From: Acinetobacter larvae | GTDB taxonomy: Bacteria; Pseudomonadota; Gammaproteobacteria; Pseudomonadales; Moraxellaceae | Length of the DNA: 64,000 nt | NCBI RefSeq assembly: GCF_001704115.1 | Contig: NZ_CP016895.1 | Span: forward strand, 682,001-746,000 | Reading direction: 5' to 3' | In this document: positions 19,437 to 28,393 of the stretch, in pieces | Layout: the number at the start of each line of letters is the position of its first letter | Numbering within the stretch: position 1 is the stretch's first letter | Notes under the pieces: generated by a model | Told to the model about the DNA's origin: nothing | What the model saw: only the letters and a program-made list of their open reading frames with translations | The model's database searches: none | Translations under genes and position numbers: made by a program

Positions 19437-20224
19437 GCGGCTACTCCTTGTATGGCGAGTGGGGCGTCGACGCCAGTGGCAATGAAGTTTAATTTTTGTT
19501 GTCGACCCAATTCTAAAATAGCCATAAAGGTGACCACCATTCCCATGCGCCCTTGGCTGGGTTTGAGCAACATGTCAAAATGCAATACCGCCCCGCTACT
19601 TAGCATTTTTTCAATGTAATCAATACGTTCTTCCAAGAGTACAGGCTCTTGTTGAATACTGTGGATGATGGGTTCAGGGCGGTTAAAAATACACAACATG
19701 GCATTTTTGAGTTGTTCGATGGCAAAGCCTTCAAGTTTCTGTTCAATTTGTCCAAGGCTTACATAGCTATTAAAGCTATCACGTTCGACGATGGCATATT
19801 GATTGAGCTGTTCGGCAGCTTTTTTGATTTTTAAATAAGTCTCTAGGCGATCGATTAATTGTTGTTTCGGGTCTTGCTCTAGGTGCATGCTTTTGGGTTT
19901 GGGCAATAATAAGCGCGATTTTAAATCTGCGAGTAGTGCCGCCATCACCATATAGTCTGCTGTGAGCTCAATATTCATTGACTTCATACTGTCGATATAA
20001 CTTAAGTATTGTGTGGCGATCGGCGCGATATCAAGTTGCAGCAAGTCAAAACCATTTTTTTGAATCAGATAGATCAGGAAGTCGAGTGGTCCCTCGAAAT
20101 GTTCGAGTAAAATTTTGAATGCTGCAGGCGGAATATATAAATCTTCGGGAATACTGTCCTGCCACTCATCTAAAACGCGGATGTGCGGCATATTATCCGG
20201 CAGATTTGGAGCAGTTTCAGTCAT
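19433..20224 (-). CDS. scpA: Segregation and condensation protein ScpA
   Basis: A 263-residue kleisin that bridges the Smc heads. The N-terminal region FEGPLDFLIYLIQKNGFDLLQLDIAPIATQYL is the characteristic ScpA block (about residues 43-75), and a winged-helix C-terminus contacts the Smc head. First gene of the minus-strand scpA-scpB-rluB set. A possible small ORF on the opposite strand begins two bases into the ScpA start codon. Confidence 0.95.
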   Translation of the reverse strand: MTETAPNLPDNMPHIRVLDEWQDSIPEDLYIPPAAFKILLEHFEGPLDFLIYLIQKNGFDLLQLDIAPIATQYLSYIDSMKSMNIELTADYMVMAALLADLKSRLLLPKPKSMHLEQDPKQQLIDRLETYLKIKKAAEQLNQYAIVERDSFNSYVSLGQIEQKLEGFAIEQLKNAMLCIFNRPEPIIHSIQQEPVLLEERIDYIEKMLSSGAVLHFDMLLKPSQGRMGMVVTFMAILELGRQQKLNFIATGVDAPLAIQGVAA

Positions 20225-20426
20225 GATCAGGGATGCGTACTCGAATCAACATACAAAAGTTGTGGCCAATCGAGCTAAGGCAAAGGGCAGAAGCTGGTCT
20301 GACCAATGGCAGTACATAAATGAGCATCGAAAAGCATATAGAAAGTACGGCTATTCTAAAGTAAAACGTAGGATGAATAAATTGCTAAATCGGGAAAAAA
20401 ACAGAAAACGCGAAAATAAATGTTAA
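20223..20426 (+). CDS. Small basic protein of unknown function (possible)
   Basis: A 67-codon ORF beginning at ATGATCAGGGATGC, whose start overlaps the scpA start codon by two bases on the opposite strand. The product is very basic (many Lys/Arg, WSDQWQYINEHRKAYRKYG then RRMNKLLNREKNRKREN), with aromatic residues spaced as in a helical nucleic-acid-binding protein. I do not recognise a family. Most of it lies in otherwise gene-free sequence, and its codon use looks coding, but there is no clear ribosome site. It may be real, or a fragment of a transferred gene. Confidence 0.35.
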   Translation: MIRDAYSNQHTKVVANRAKAKGRSWSDQWQYINEHRKAYRKYGYSKVKRRMNKLLNREKNRKRENKC

Positions 20427-20584
20427 ATATTTATTTAAATGATCATTGTTAGAGCATAATATATTTTTAAAATAGTCCGTAAAATCAACTATATTTAAGC
20501 TGCTTGTGCCAGTCTGGCACACCATTTTGAGCCCTGCTCATAAAACTTTAAAAATCCAGTAAAAAGCAAATAAGCCAGGAAGTA

Positions 20585-21328
20585 ATGATGCATTCAGCCA
20601 ATGATTTATCCTATGAATACAATCAATTTCAACAAAAAGTTGGATTAGCGGTAGCTGCCAAAATTGGTACGGTTGAGCCGTCCCTTCGCTTAGCACATGC
20701 TGTCAGTGGGCTGACTTTATTGCCGGTATCACAGTTAGCAGATCAACATTTGACGGAGCTTTGGGCTTGTATTGCACAAGAACCTGATCAGCGTTGTTGG
20801 ACTTATCTACCTTATACAGGCTTTGCTCACCAAGCAGAATTACAGCAAGCACTGACACAGCAATTTTATTTGGCTGGAGCACAGCATTATGTGGTGGTCA
20901 CTGCGGAGGGCGCGGTCGGCTGGATTGCATTGTTAAATCTTCGACCAGAGCATGCAGTGGTCGAAATTGGCAATGTGTATTTCTCACCGCGCTTAAAACA
21001 CTCTATCGCGGCAACAGCAACACTCTATGTATTGCTGGCGCACTGTTTTGCACAAGGATACCGACGCGTTGAATGGAAATGTGATGAATTGAATGCGCCT
21101 TCTAAAGCGGCCGCTTTACGTTTTGGTTTTCAATATGAAGGGACTTTTCGTCAAGATCGAATCACTAAAGGGCGTAATCGCAATACGGCATGGTTTTCGA
21201 TGTTAGATCATGAGTGGTCGAGTCTGGCATTGGCTTATCAGGCTTGGCTCGCAGCTGATAATTTTGACCCACAGGGACAACAAAAAGGTCGCTTACAAGA
21301 TTTTAAGGTATTGTATGCAGCGTTCTAG
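20585..21328 (+). CDS. GNAT-family N-acetyltransferase, RimJ/RimL type
   Basis: A 247-residue acetyl-CoA-dependent acetyltransferase. The central fold matches the RimJ/RimL branch: EIGNVYFSPRLKHSIAATATLYVLLAHCFAQGYRRVEWKCDELNAPSKAAALRFGFQYEGTFRQ shows the beta4-alpha3 acetyl-CoA region and the typical N-x-A-S-x-x-x-x-x-x-x-G-F ending. Such enzymes acetylate small molecules or protein N-termini; the substrate cannot be told. AGGAAG upstream supports the start (ATG at 20585 or 20588). It stands alone, followed by a strong terminator. Confidence 0.85.
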   Translation: MMHSANDLSYEYNQFQQKVGLAVAAKIGTVEPSLRLAHAVSGLTLLPVSQLADQHLTELWACIAQEPDQRCWTYLPYTGFAHQAELQQALTQQFYLAGAQHYVVVTAEGAVGWIALLNLRPEHAVVEIGNVYFSPRLKHSIAATATLYVLLAHCFAQGYRRVEWKCDELNAPSKAAALRFGFQYEGTFRQDRITKGRNRNTAWFSMLDHEWSSLALAYQAWLAADNFDPQGQQKGRLQDFKVLYAAF

Positions 21329-21351
21329 AACTCTGGTATCTCACGCATAGT

Positions 21352-21383
21352 GTTCAAGCGCGCAGTCAATTGCGCGCTTGAAC
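21352..21383 (+). terminator. Terminator after the GNAT gene
   Basis: A perfect 13-bp inverted repeat (GTTCAAGCGCGCA / TGCGCGCTTGAAC) with a 6-base loop, followed by a T-rich stretch. Confidence 0.85.
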
Positions 21384-21522
21384 TTATTTGTTTTAGTGCA
21401 GGGTTTTGGCACCAATAGTCTGGCAATTAGTCATGTCAAGCAACTGAGCTTTAGGTAAAAGCGCTTTATACAACAGCACTGCGTTATTGCTGCAAAAGCT
21501 GTTGATGCTTTATTCAGTAGGG

Positions 21523-22140
21523 CTATTCAAAAGCACTGACATCGCCCACACCGCGGCGAATAATTTCTGGTTGATCACCTGCCAGGTTGACAATACTGGT
21601 GGTATTTAAAGAGCCTAAGCCGGCATCAATAAATACATCTATACGCTTTTCCAGTTGCTGTTCAATGTCATAAGGATCATCGAGTGGATGCTCTTGACCG
21701 GGTAAAATCAAAGTACTGGTCAATAAGGGTTCACCCAGTTCTTGGAGTAACTGCTGGCAGATCGTGTTGCTCGGAACGCGCAAACCAATGGTTTTTTTCT
21801 TGGGATGCATGAGGCGGCGTGGCACTTCACTGGTTGCCGGTAAAATATAGGTGGTGACAGCTGGCGTATTGGCCTTGAGTAGGCGATACATGGCATTGTC
21901 GACCTTGGCATAGGTAGCAATATCAGATAAGTCGGCACAGAGTATGGCATATTGATGTTTCTCACCTAGCCCGCGAATCTGTGCAATGCGTTGCATGGCA
22001 TTTTTATTGCCGATTTGGCAGCCAATGGCATAAGCCGCATCTGTAGGGTAGACGATCACATCGCCTGCACGAATGCGTTCAACCGCTTGTTGGATTAAGC
22101 GTGCTTGTGGATTATCAGGATGAATTCTTAAATGCAGCAT
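21523..22140 (-). CDS. yciO: YciO/Sua5/YrdC-family protein
   Basis: A 205-residue YrdC-fold protein. It aligns well with E. coli YciO: IHPDNPQARLIQQAVERIRAG, VIVYPTDAAYAIGC, IGLRVPSN, and the end VGDVSAFE. TsaC/Sua5 relatives make threonylcarbamoyl-AMP for tRNA t6A; YciO itself is related, and its exact role is less settled. The start MLHLRIHPDNP is chosen to match E. coli, with AGGAG 11 bases upstream; an in-frame ATG 13 codons earlier (end 22179) is possible. Confidence 0.87.
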   Translation of the reverse strand: MLHLRIHPDNPQARLIQQAVERIRAGDVIVYPTDAAYAIGCQIGNKNAMQRIAQIRGLGEKHQYAILCADLSDIATYAKVDNAMYRLLKANTPAVTTYILPATSEVPRRLMHPKKKTIGLRVPSNTICQQLLQELGEPLLTSTLILPGQEHPLDDPYDIEQQLEKRIDVFIDAGLGSLNTTSIVNLAGDQPEIIRRGVGDVSAFE

Positions 22141-22352
22141 GGTGTCATGATCTCCTGAAATAAAGATGGGGTCTGGCATCAGTTGCCAGATGACCTTGAT
22201 TATTCTGTCACTGCTTATTGTTGATGTCGGGCACTATTATAGCGATTATAATCCTCGTATAGGTCTAAGATAGTGTATTCATACAAGGATTATGGCATTT
22301 ATACAAATAGAAGCACTATTTTAAGTGCAACAGCAGATTATCATTTAATAAT

Positions 22353-23015
22353 TTAATTTAGGTTTTCACGTAAAAACTCTTCGGCTTGTAGTTTTTTGCC
22401 ACCCCGAGTGCAATGCACAATGGCATATAAAAAGCGTTGAGCATCGCCAGGTAGGCGATCTATGCCCGTAAAAAAGCGCTGTACTTGGGCATAAACATTG
22501 TCTTTAAATTGGGTACCATCACTACCTTGACCGTTTAGGTTGTCCAGTGAAACGCGGAACTTACGACCAAAAGCTGTAGCAAAGAGCCATTCGATGGCTT
22601 GTGGTTTGATTTCAACTTGCTCAAATAATGCTTGTTGATTTGCATCGCGACCATCTGGCGCATACCAATAGCCAAGGTCGGGCAATAAACGTCTTTGTGG
22701 TCCTGCAATCGTCCAATGACTGATCTCATGTAAAGCACTATTAAAGAAGCCGTGGGCAAATTGGATTTTGGCTGCTTCGGTTGCGGTTGCTGGAAAATAT
22801 TCAGGTTCATCAATGCCGCGGTACAAAATAACATTGTGGTAGGAAAACCAGTGATTAAAGTGTAAGATAAGCCAATCGACTTGTTGTGCTTCTGAGTGTT
22901 GATCGACCCATTGGGTCAGCTGTATTTGATCTAGACTCAATGCCCATTCCTGAGTTGACTGGGGTTGAATAAGTAATGAGCCTGTGACTTCAGGTTGCAG
23001 TTGTAACAGATGCAT
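22353..23015 (-). CDS. epmC: Elongation factor P hydroxylase EpmC
   Basis: A 220-residue protein of the YfcM/EpmC family, which hydroxylates the lysine of EF-P after EpmA/EpmB modify it. Conserved blocks FAHGFFNSALHEISHWTIAG (metal-binding HExxH-like), RRLLPDLGYWYAPDGRDANQQ and VEIKPQAIEWLF match the E. coli protein. The N-terminus is about 40 residues longer than E. coli EpmC. The gene is alone on its strand, divergent from yceD with 97 bp between. Confidence 0.92.
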   Translation of the reverse strand: MHLLQLQPEVTGSLLIQPQSTQEWALSLDQIQLTQWVDQHSEAQQVDWLILHFNHWFSYHNVILYRGIDEPEYFPATATEAAKIQFAHGFFNSALHEISHWTIAGPQRRLLPDLGYWYAPDGRDANQQALFEQVEIKPQAIEWLFATAFGRKFRVSLDNLNGQGSDGTQFKDNVYAQVQRFFTGIDRLPGDAQRFLYAIVHCTRGGKKLQAEEFLRENLN

Positions 23016-23112
23016 AACTTAATTGAACCAATTGAACTGTCTAAAGAAGTACAAAATTGTATCTTAATCTTTGACAGAATAGCGATGAATTTGTAGAATT
23101 GCCGCCTTAATT

Positions 23113-23670
23113 ATGTCAGCAAATACCTTTCCGGCACAGATAGAGCCGTTTAAATGGGCAGAGCAAGGCTTTCAATGGTCAGGAACACTGCCATTATCAA
23201 GCTTTACTCGTGTTGCTCATGAAGCTGTTGGATCGATTGATCATCAATCGATCAAAATAGACTGTAAACTATCAATGGATACGTATCATCGTATCGCTTG
23301 GTTAGATGGTCGTGTAGAAACCGTTGTACCCTTGGAGTGCCAGCGTTGCTTGGAGCCAGTGGATACAGCTTTTGCTGCAGATTTTCATCTGGCTTTGATT
23401 GATGACGAGTCACTGATAGAGCGCTTGGATGAGGATGCTGATTTCATCGTCTTAGGTGAGAGTGAAGCAACAAAGAAGGGAGACTATGTCGTTCCTGCTA
23501 CTGTTGATTTACGCACACTGATAGAAGATGAATTGTTATTGATGTTGCCGTTGTCACCTAAGCATCAAACTTGTGTGCACAAGCATCAACCAGCTGCTCA
23601 AGACATTGCCGAAGAAAAGCGGGAAAACCCGTTTGACGTTTTGGCAGGTTTGAAAGGCAAACTTAACTAA
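23113..23670 (+). CDS. yceD: YceD family protein (DUF177)
   Basis: A 185-residue DUF177 protein needed for normal 23S rRNA accumulation in E. coli and plants. It has the conserved LECQRCLEPV Cys-x2-Cys block (about residue 78) and an acidic C-terminal half with DLRTLIEDELLLMLPLSPKH. It precedes rpmF by 74 bp, the near-universal yceD-rpmF arrangement. Confidence 0.92.
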   Translation: MSANTFPAQIEPFKWAEQGFQWSGTLPLSSFTRVAHEAVGSIDHQSIKIDCKLSMDTYHRIAWLDGRVETVVPLECQRCLEPVDTAFAADFHLALIDDESLIERLDEDADFIVLGESEATKKGDYVVPATVDLRTLIEDELLLMLPLSPKHQTCVHKHQPAAQDIAEEKRENPFDVLAGLKGKLN

Positions 23671-23744
23671 TATATACTGTATTGTTAAGTTAAAACAACT
23701 GACTTTGTTCTGATCCATTTTTTCGATCTTTGTAAGGAGCCATC

Positions 23745-23930
23745 ATGGCCGTTCAGCAAAACCGTAAAAGTCGCTCTCGCCGTGACATGCGCCGTTCACA
23801 TGACGCTTTAACCGAGAATGCATTAACTGTAGACCAAACTACAGGTGAGACACATCGTCGTCACCATGTAACCAAAGACGGTTTCTATCGTGGTCGTCAA
23901 TTATTCGCCAAAGCTGCAGACGCTGAATAA
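23745..23930 (+). CDS. rpmF: 50S ribosomal protein L32
   Basis: A 61-residue, strongly basic ribosomal protein, N-terminus [21 protein letters not shown], typical of L32 without the zinc-binding cysteines seen in some phyla. AAGGAG lies seven bases before the ATG. A terminator follows, separating it from the fab genes, which need their own promoter or read-through. Confidence 0.98.
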   Translation: MAVQQNRKSRSRRDMRRSHDALTENALTVDQTTGETHRRHHVTKDGFYRGRQLFAKAADAE

Positions 23931-23967
23931 TTGTTGATGCATTAAGCGATACGCTTAGTGAAAAAAT

Positions 23968-23991
23968 GGGAGCATAAGCTCCCTTTTTTTT
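23968..23991 (+). terminator. rpmF terminator
   Basis: GGGAGC and GCTCCC form a 6-bp stem with a 4-base loop, followed by eight T. Confidence 0.88.
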
Positions 23992-24077
23992 GTTGTATTT
24001 GGCAATTAAAATGACTGAGCTTCCATGTTAAAGTGCCGCTTCGGAAACGAAAGCAAAAACAATTGAAGGACTCTTAT

Positions 24078-25064
24078 ATGTCTGCCAAACGACTAGAGCA
24101 AGCTGCTCAAGCAACCAAAACAGCATTTCTGTTTCCTGGTCAAGGTTCGCAAAAAGCTACCATGCTTGCTGAACTTGCAGAACAGTTTCGTGGTATAGAA
24201 GATACATTTGCAGAAGCTTCTGCAGCGGTCGGTTTTGACCTTTGGCATATTGCGCAAAGTGGTGAAAAACTTGATCAAACAGCATATACCCAACCGGTAT
24301 TACTCACGGCCAGTATTGCATTATGGCGTTTGTGGTTGGAGTTAGGTGGGGTTGTACCTAAATTTTTTGCCGGTCACTCACTGGGAGAATACAGTGCTTT
24401 GGTTGCAGCTGAGGCAATGACTTTGGCTGATGCCGTTAAATTGGTCCATTTACGTGGTCAATTGATGCAAGATGCAGTGCCACAAGGTGAAGGTGCTATG
24501 GCAGCAATTTTGGGCTTAGATGATGCGCAAGTTGTTGAAATGTGCCAGCAGGCGTCACAAGCAGGGACAGGTTTTGTTGATGCAGCCAACTACAATGCCC
24601 AAGGTCAGGTGGTGATTGCAGGTAGTGCTGCCTTGGTACAACAGGTGATGGCAGCGGCTAAAGCCCAATCTGGTAAGGCCATCGCATTGCCGGTTTCTGT
24701 GCCATCGCATTGCCGTTTGATGCAACCCGCGGCAGAAAAATTTGCGCAAGCGTTGGAACAAACTGCCATTGAGCTACCGCAGGTTCCTATAATACAAAAT
24801 ATTAATGCGGCAGTAGCAACTGATGCGTCTCAGTTACGTGAAGCGCTAACAGCGCAGTTATACCAATCCGTACAGTGGACCGGTACGATGCAGTACCTAC
24901 AACAGCACGATATACAGTATGTGGTGGAATGCGGTCCAGGTAATGTATTGAGTAACTTAGCGAAGCGTTTAACATTTATTGAGAAAGCTTTCCCAATAGA
25001 TAGCAAGAGTCGCATAGAAGATGCATTACATGCCATTTTATTGGCTGAAGGGAAGATTGCATGA
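24078..25064 (+). CDS. fabD: Malonyl-CoA-ACP transacylase FabD
   Basis: A 328-residue acyltransferase that moves malonyl from CoA to ACP for fatty acid elongation. FLFPGQGSQ is near the N-terminus; the nucleophile serine is in GHSLGEYSAL (about residue 100), and the catalytic His in VPSHCRLM. The start MSAKRLEQAAQ is chosen because GAAGGA lies nine bases upstream; an ATG 15 codons earlier is in the leader. The stop overlaps the fabG start by four bases. Confidence 0.96.
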   Translation: MSAKRLEQAAQATKTAFLFPGQGSQKATMLAELAEQFRGIEDTFAEASAAVGFDLWHIAQSGEKLDQTAYTQPVLLTASIALWRLWLELGGVVPKFFAGHSLGEYSALVAAEAMTLADAVKLVHLRGQLMQDAVPQGEGAMAAILGLDDAQVVEMCQQASQAGTGFVDAANYNAQGQVVIAGSAALVQQVMAAAKAQSGKAIALPVSVPSHCRLMQPAAEKFAQALEQTAIELPQVPIIQNINAAVATDASQLREALTAQLYQSVQWTGTMQYLQQHDIQYVVECGPGNVLSNLAKRLTFIEKAFPIDSKSRIEDALHAILLAEGKIA

Positions 25065-25795
25065 AACAAGAAAAGAAGGTCGCCTTGGTGACAGGCGCGA
25101 GTCGTGGCATAGGCGCTGCGATTGCGCAACGTTTAATTGATGACGGTTATTTTGTGGTGGGTACGGCAACAAGCACAGCAGGTGTTGCGCAGTTGCAAAC
25201 AGCTTTTGCTGATCATGGAACAGGTGCTTTATTGGATGTGCGTGATGGAGAAGGCATTGATGCTTTACTGACGCAGATCGAAGAAAATTATGGTCCTGTG
25301 ATGGTTTTGGTCAACAATGCTGGCATTACCAAAGATAATTTATTGCTACGTATGTCTGAAGCAGACTGGGATGATATTTTAACGGTACATCTTAAGGCAG
25401 TATTCCGTCTTTCTAAGCGGGTGTTAAAGGGGATGACCAAGGCTCGTTTTGGCCGCATTATCAATATTAGCTCTGTGGTTGCGCATTTGGCCAACCCAGG
25501 GCAAGCCAACTACTCTGCTGCTAAAGCTGGGATTGAAGCATTTAGCCGTAGTTTGGCTAAAGAAATGGGCAGTCGCCAAATTACTGTAAACTGTATTGCA
25601 CCTGGATTTATAGCCACAGAAATGACTGAGCAATTAAGTGAAGACATCCGTAAAAAGATGAATGATCAAGTTGCCCTCAATCGTTTTGGTGAGCCAAAGG
25701 ACATTGCCAATGCGGTCAGTTTTTTAGCATCTGATCAAGCTAGTTACATCACTGGTACAGTATTACATGTAAATGGCGGTTTATTCATGGCTTAA
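25061..25795 (+). CDS. fabG: 3-oxoacyl-ACP reductase FabG
   Basis: A 244-residue short-chain dehydrogenase reducing 3-oxoacyl-ACP with NADPH. The cofactor motif TGASRGIGAAIA is at about residues 12-23; NNAGITKDNLL, the catalytic Ser in NISSVV, and YSAAKAG (Tyr about 150, Lys about 154) are all present. Its start overlaps fabD. Confidence 0.96.
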   Translation: MKQEKKVALVTGASRGIGAAIAQRLIDDGYFVVGTATSTAGVAQLQTAFADHGTGALLDVRDGEGIDALLTQIEENYGPVMVLVNNAGITKDNLLLRMSEADWDDILTVHLKAVFRLSKRVLKGMTKARFGRIINISSVVAHLANPGQANYSAAKAGIEAFSRSLAKEMGSRQITVNCIAPGFIATEMTEQLSEDIRKKMNDQVALNRFGEPKDIANAVSFLASDQASYITGTVLHVNGGLFMA

Positions 25796-25883
25796 TGCTA
25801 CGGATAAACTTTGAAAAAAAGTAATATTCATTTTAAACTATAGGCAATTAAAAACGCCGCCACAAGCAATGAGGAGAATTCCT

Positions 25884-26120
25884 GTGAGCGATATCGAACA
25901 ACGTGTAAAGCAAGCTGTAGCTGAACAACTGGGTATGAAAGCTGAAGAGATTAAAAACGAAGCATCTTTCATGGATGACTTAGGTGCAGACTCTTTAGAC
26001 CTCGTTGAGCTTGTTATGTCTTTCGAGAATGATTTTGACGTTACGATCCCTGACGAAGATTCAAATGAAATTACCACAGTTCAATCTGCGATTGACTATA
26101 TTACTAAGAAATTAGGTTAA
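25884..26120 (+). CDS. acpP: Acyl carrier protein
   Basis: A 78-residue acidic carrier protein. The 4'-phosphopantetheine serine is Ser37 in [13 protein letters not shown]. The start is GTG (VSDIEQRV), chosen because GAGGAG lies eight bases upstream and the product then matches E. coli AcpP; an ATG five codons earlier overlaps this ribosome site and is unlikely. In E. coli, fabF follows acpP; here there is a strong terminator and an unrelated LysM gene. Confidence 0.97.
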   Translation: MSDIEQRVKQAVAEQLGMKAEEIKNEASFMDDLGADSLDLVELVMSFENDFDVTIPDEDSNEITTVQSAIDYITKKLG

Positions 26121-26146
26121 TTTAACCCAATAATTTCTAGTAGAGA

Positions 26147-26171
26147 AAGCCGCCATTTTGGCGGCTTTTTT
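26147..26171 (+). terminator. acpP terminator
   Basis: AAGCCGCC and GGCGGCTT form an 8-bp stem with loop ATTTT, followed by T-run. Confidence 0.9.
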
Positions 26172-26368
26172 AATGTTTTTTAAATGTGTTTGCTAAGATG
26201 CTTTGTATACAATTCAATATGAGGTTACAAAGTAAACGCCGATATTTACGCTTTGTCAGTACATCTTGGTTTGGATATTGATTATAAAATAATCTAATGA
26301 ATGGAATCTATCCTTTGAATGTTTTTCGCTGAGCGTAAAACCACGAAATGCCTATCAGGAGAATGACT

Positions 26369-26836
26369 ATGGGACGTTTTGACTTTGTACAAGGTATTGG
26401 TAAGAAACTTAGTTCGTTTAAATCAAAGAAAGCCAAAGCCGCGCGTAAGCTCGCGGAATCAGAAGTATCTATGATGTTGCAGGAGCTGATTCGAGAGCAA
26501 CGCTTCAATATTGCAAATCTTGTTGTGGACTATAATAGCATCAATGATGTTGCCACGATTCACGGTCAAGTTTCAAAGCAAGCTGAGCGTGAAAAAATTA
26601 TTTTATTGGTGGGAAATATTGACCATGTCGTGCAAGTAAATGATCAAATGAAGGTGTTATACCCTGAACCTGAAAGCTCATTTTATACCGTTCAATCTGG
26701 TGATACCTTACGTAAAATTGCTCATTATTTTTATGGCGATACTCAATATTTCACTAAACTATTTGAGGCCAATCGACCAATGCTCAATCATGTGGATGAC
26801 ATCTTTATTGGTCAAGTATTACGTGTTCCACAATAA
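26369..26836 (+). CDS. BON and LysM domain protein (Kbp/YgaU-like)
   Basis: A 155-residue protein with a short basic N-terminus, a BON domain (about residues 30-95) and a C-terminal LysM domain (about 104-153; SFYTVQSGDTLRKIAHYFYGD ... DDIFIGQVLRVPQ). This matches E. coli Kbp (YgaU), a cytoplasmic potassium-binding protein, in size and domain order. No signal peptide is visible, which agrees with a cytoplasmic place. The start MGRFDFVQG has AGGAG eight bases upstream; two earlier in-frame ATGs overlap it. Confidence 0.88.
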   Translation: MGRFDFVQGIGKKLSSFKSKKAKAARKLAESEVSMMLQELIREQRFNIANLVVDYNSINDVATIHGQVSKQAEREKIILLVGNIDHVVQVNDQMKVLYPEPESSFYTVQSGDTLRKIAHYFYGDTQYFTKLFEANRPMLNHVDDIFIGQVLRVPQ

Positions 26837-26864
26837 ATTTGAGCCAGATTCAGCGTCATTATGC

Positions 26865-26888
26865 AAAGGTCACAGTCTTGTGGCCTTT
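26865..26888 (+). terminator. Hairpin after the BON-LysM gene
   Basis: AAAGGTCACA and TGTGGCCTTT form a 10-bp stem with one G-U pair and loop GTCT, followed by a T-rich stretch. Confidence 0.7.
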
Positions 26889-26937
26889 GTTGTTTGTCTA
26901 TTGGAGCATAAAATCTCAAAAGATATGACCCATTAAA

Positions 26938-26959
26938 AATGGCGCCAAGTGGCGCCATT
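26938..26959 (-). terminator. Terminator for the MFS gene (minus strand)
   Basis: AATGGCGCCA and TGGCGCCATT form a perfect 10-bp stem with a 2-base spacer. On the minus strand a T-run follows, fitting the MFS transporter gene that ends at 27041. Another small hairpin (GTTGTCG ... CGACAAC) lies at about 26990-27013. Confidence 0.75.
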
Positions 26960-27040
26960 GGGGGAGAGAAAATTACAGCCTTAGATACGTTGTTGTCGTG
27001 TTACCGCGACAACGCAATGATGCTACCTATCAATAGGCTT

Positions 27041-28357
27041 TTAATTTTTATGTTTAGAGAATTTACGACCTTGGTCATAAAAGGCAGCAACCACCACCAT
27101 AATCCCTGCAATCAACAGAATAATACTGACGCTAGAGGTGGAATGCGTGGGGGATGCCGCCACCATCGCCAATGCGCCCAGTGGTGCTAAACCACCTGCA
27201 ATTGCAGTCCCAATTTCACGTCCAGAGCTAACGCCAGTCGAACGGTTTTCGACAGCAAACTGGCGGCTGAGGAATGAACCTTGAGGAGCAAACATCATCG
27301 GTGCCAAAACACCAGTACCAATCGCCAATGCAATGTAAACCATTGTACTATTGCCTGTTTCGAGTAGCATCATAAATGGGTAGGCAAACAAAATGGACAA
27401 TATCCCGCCAATGATCAATACTGTTTTACTATTCCATTTGTCACATAACCAACCAAAGAATGGAACAGTTACGATGGCAACCAAGCTGGCAATGGTGACA
27501 GATAAAGAGGTTACATGAGCACTAACATCTTTAAACTGTGTAAGATAAGCCAATGAGAACGTTTTGAAAATATAACTCAGCGCGTTATAACCAATCGCAA
27601 TAATAAACACCACCAACAGTCCTTTCATATTGGTGCGTAAGATGCTTTTGAATGGGTTTTCTGCAGTTGCTTGCTGTTTCACTTCATCTTGTGCATGCGC
27701 AAAATCAGGGGTTTCTGGCAGACTTTTTCTGACCCATAAGCCAATGATGACCAAAACAAAGCTAAGAATAAACGGAATACGCCAACCGCCATTCACGAGA
27801 AACTCATCGCCATTGAGTGTGAGTAAGAAAATGGTGAGAGATGATAGTAATAAACCTAAGTTTAAACCGAGAGCAGGCCATGCCCCTTGACTGCCGCGTT
27901 TGGCTTCAGATGCATGTTCATAAGAAGTGATCGCCGCACCTGCAAATTCAGCACCCGCACCCAGACCTTGAATGATGCGGAAGCTAACCAATAAGATCGG
28001 TGCCCAGATACCAATGGTCTCATAAGTGGGAATCAAGCCAATTGCAGTGGTACAGAGCCCCATTAATAAGAAGGTAACAAAGAGCATTTTCTTACGGCCA
28101 AATTTGTCACCAAAATAACCAAAGAAAATGCCGCCTATCGGACGTGCAATAAAACCAATGGCAAAGGTTGCAAAAGCCTTTAACGCTGCATTACTCGGGT
28201 CGTTGGTGTCAAAAAAGACCTTACTAAATACAATAGATGCCATCGTGGCATAGAGATAGAAGTCATACCATTCCAACATAGACCCAACAATCGTCGCAGT
28301 GGCAACTTTGCGTAAACGGGTCTTTTCTTCCTGCGTATTTTCAACGTGCTGACTCAT
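27041..28357 (-). CDS. MFS transporter, metabolite:H+ symporter (MHS) family
   Basis: A 438-residue membrane protein with about 12 transmembrane helices. The MHS-type signatures include SMLEWYDFYLYATMAS near the N-terminus, RPIGGIFFGYFGDKFGRKKML (loop 2-3) and EFAGAAITSYEHA. Relatives carry alpha-ketoglutarate, citrate, shikimate or other carboxylates with protons. AAGGAAG supports the start. It lies 36 bp after lhgO on the same strand, so the likely substrate is 2-hydroxyglutarate or a related dicarboxylate, which is inference from context. Confidence 0.9.
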   Translation of the reverse strand: MSQHVENTQEEKTRLRKVATATIVGSMLEWYDFYLYATMASIVFSKVFFDTNDPSNAALKAFATFAIGFIARPIGGIFFGYFGDKFGRKKMLFVTFLLMGLCTTAIGLIPTYETIGIWAPILLVSFRIIQGLGAGAEFAGAAITSYEHASEAKRGSQGAWPALGLNLGLLLSSLTIFLLTLNGDEFLVNGGWRIPFILSFVLVIIGLWVRKSLPETPDFAHAQDEVKQQATAENPFKSILRTNMKGLLVVFIIAIGYNALSYIFKTFSLAYLTQFKDVSAHVTSLSVTIASLVAIVTVPFFGWLCDKWNSKTVLIIGGILSILFAYPFMMLLETGNSTMVYIALAIGTGVLAPMMFAPQGSFLSRQFAVENRSTGVSSGREIGTAIAGGLAPLGALAMVAASPTHSTSSVSIILLIAGIMVVVAAFYDQGRKFSKHKN

Positions 28358-28393
28358 TTTATCTTCCTTTATAAACTGTGTGAAACGCTATCC

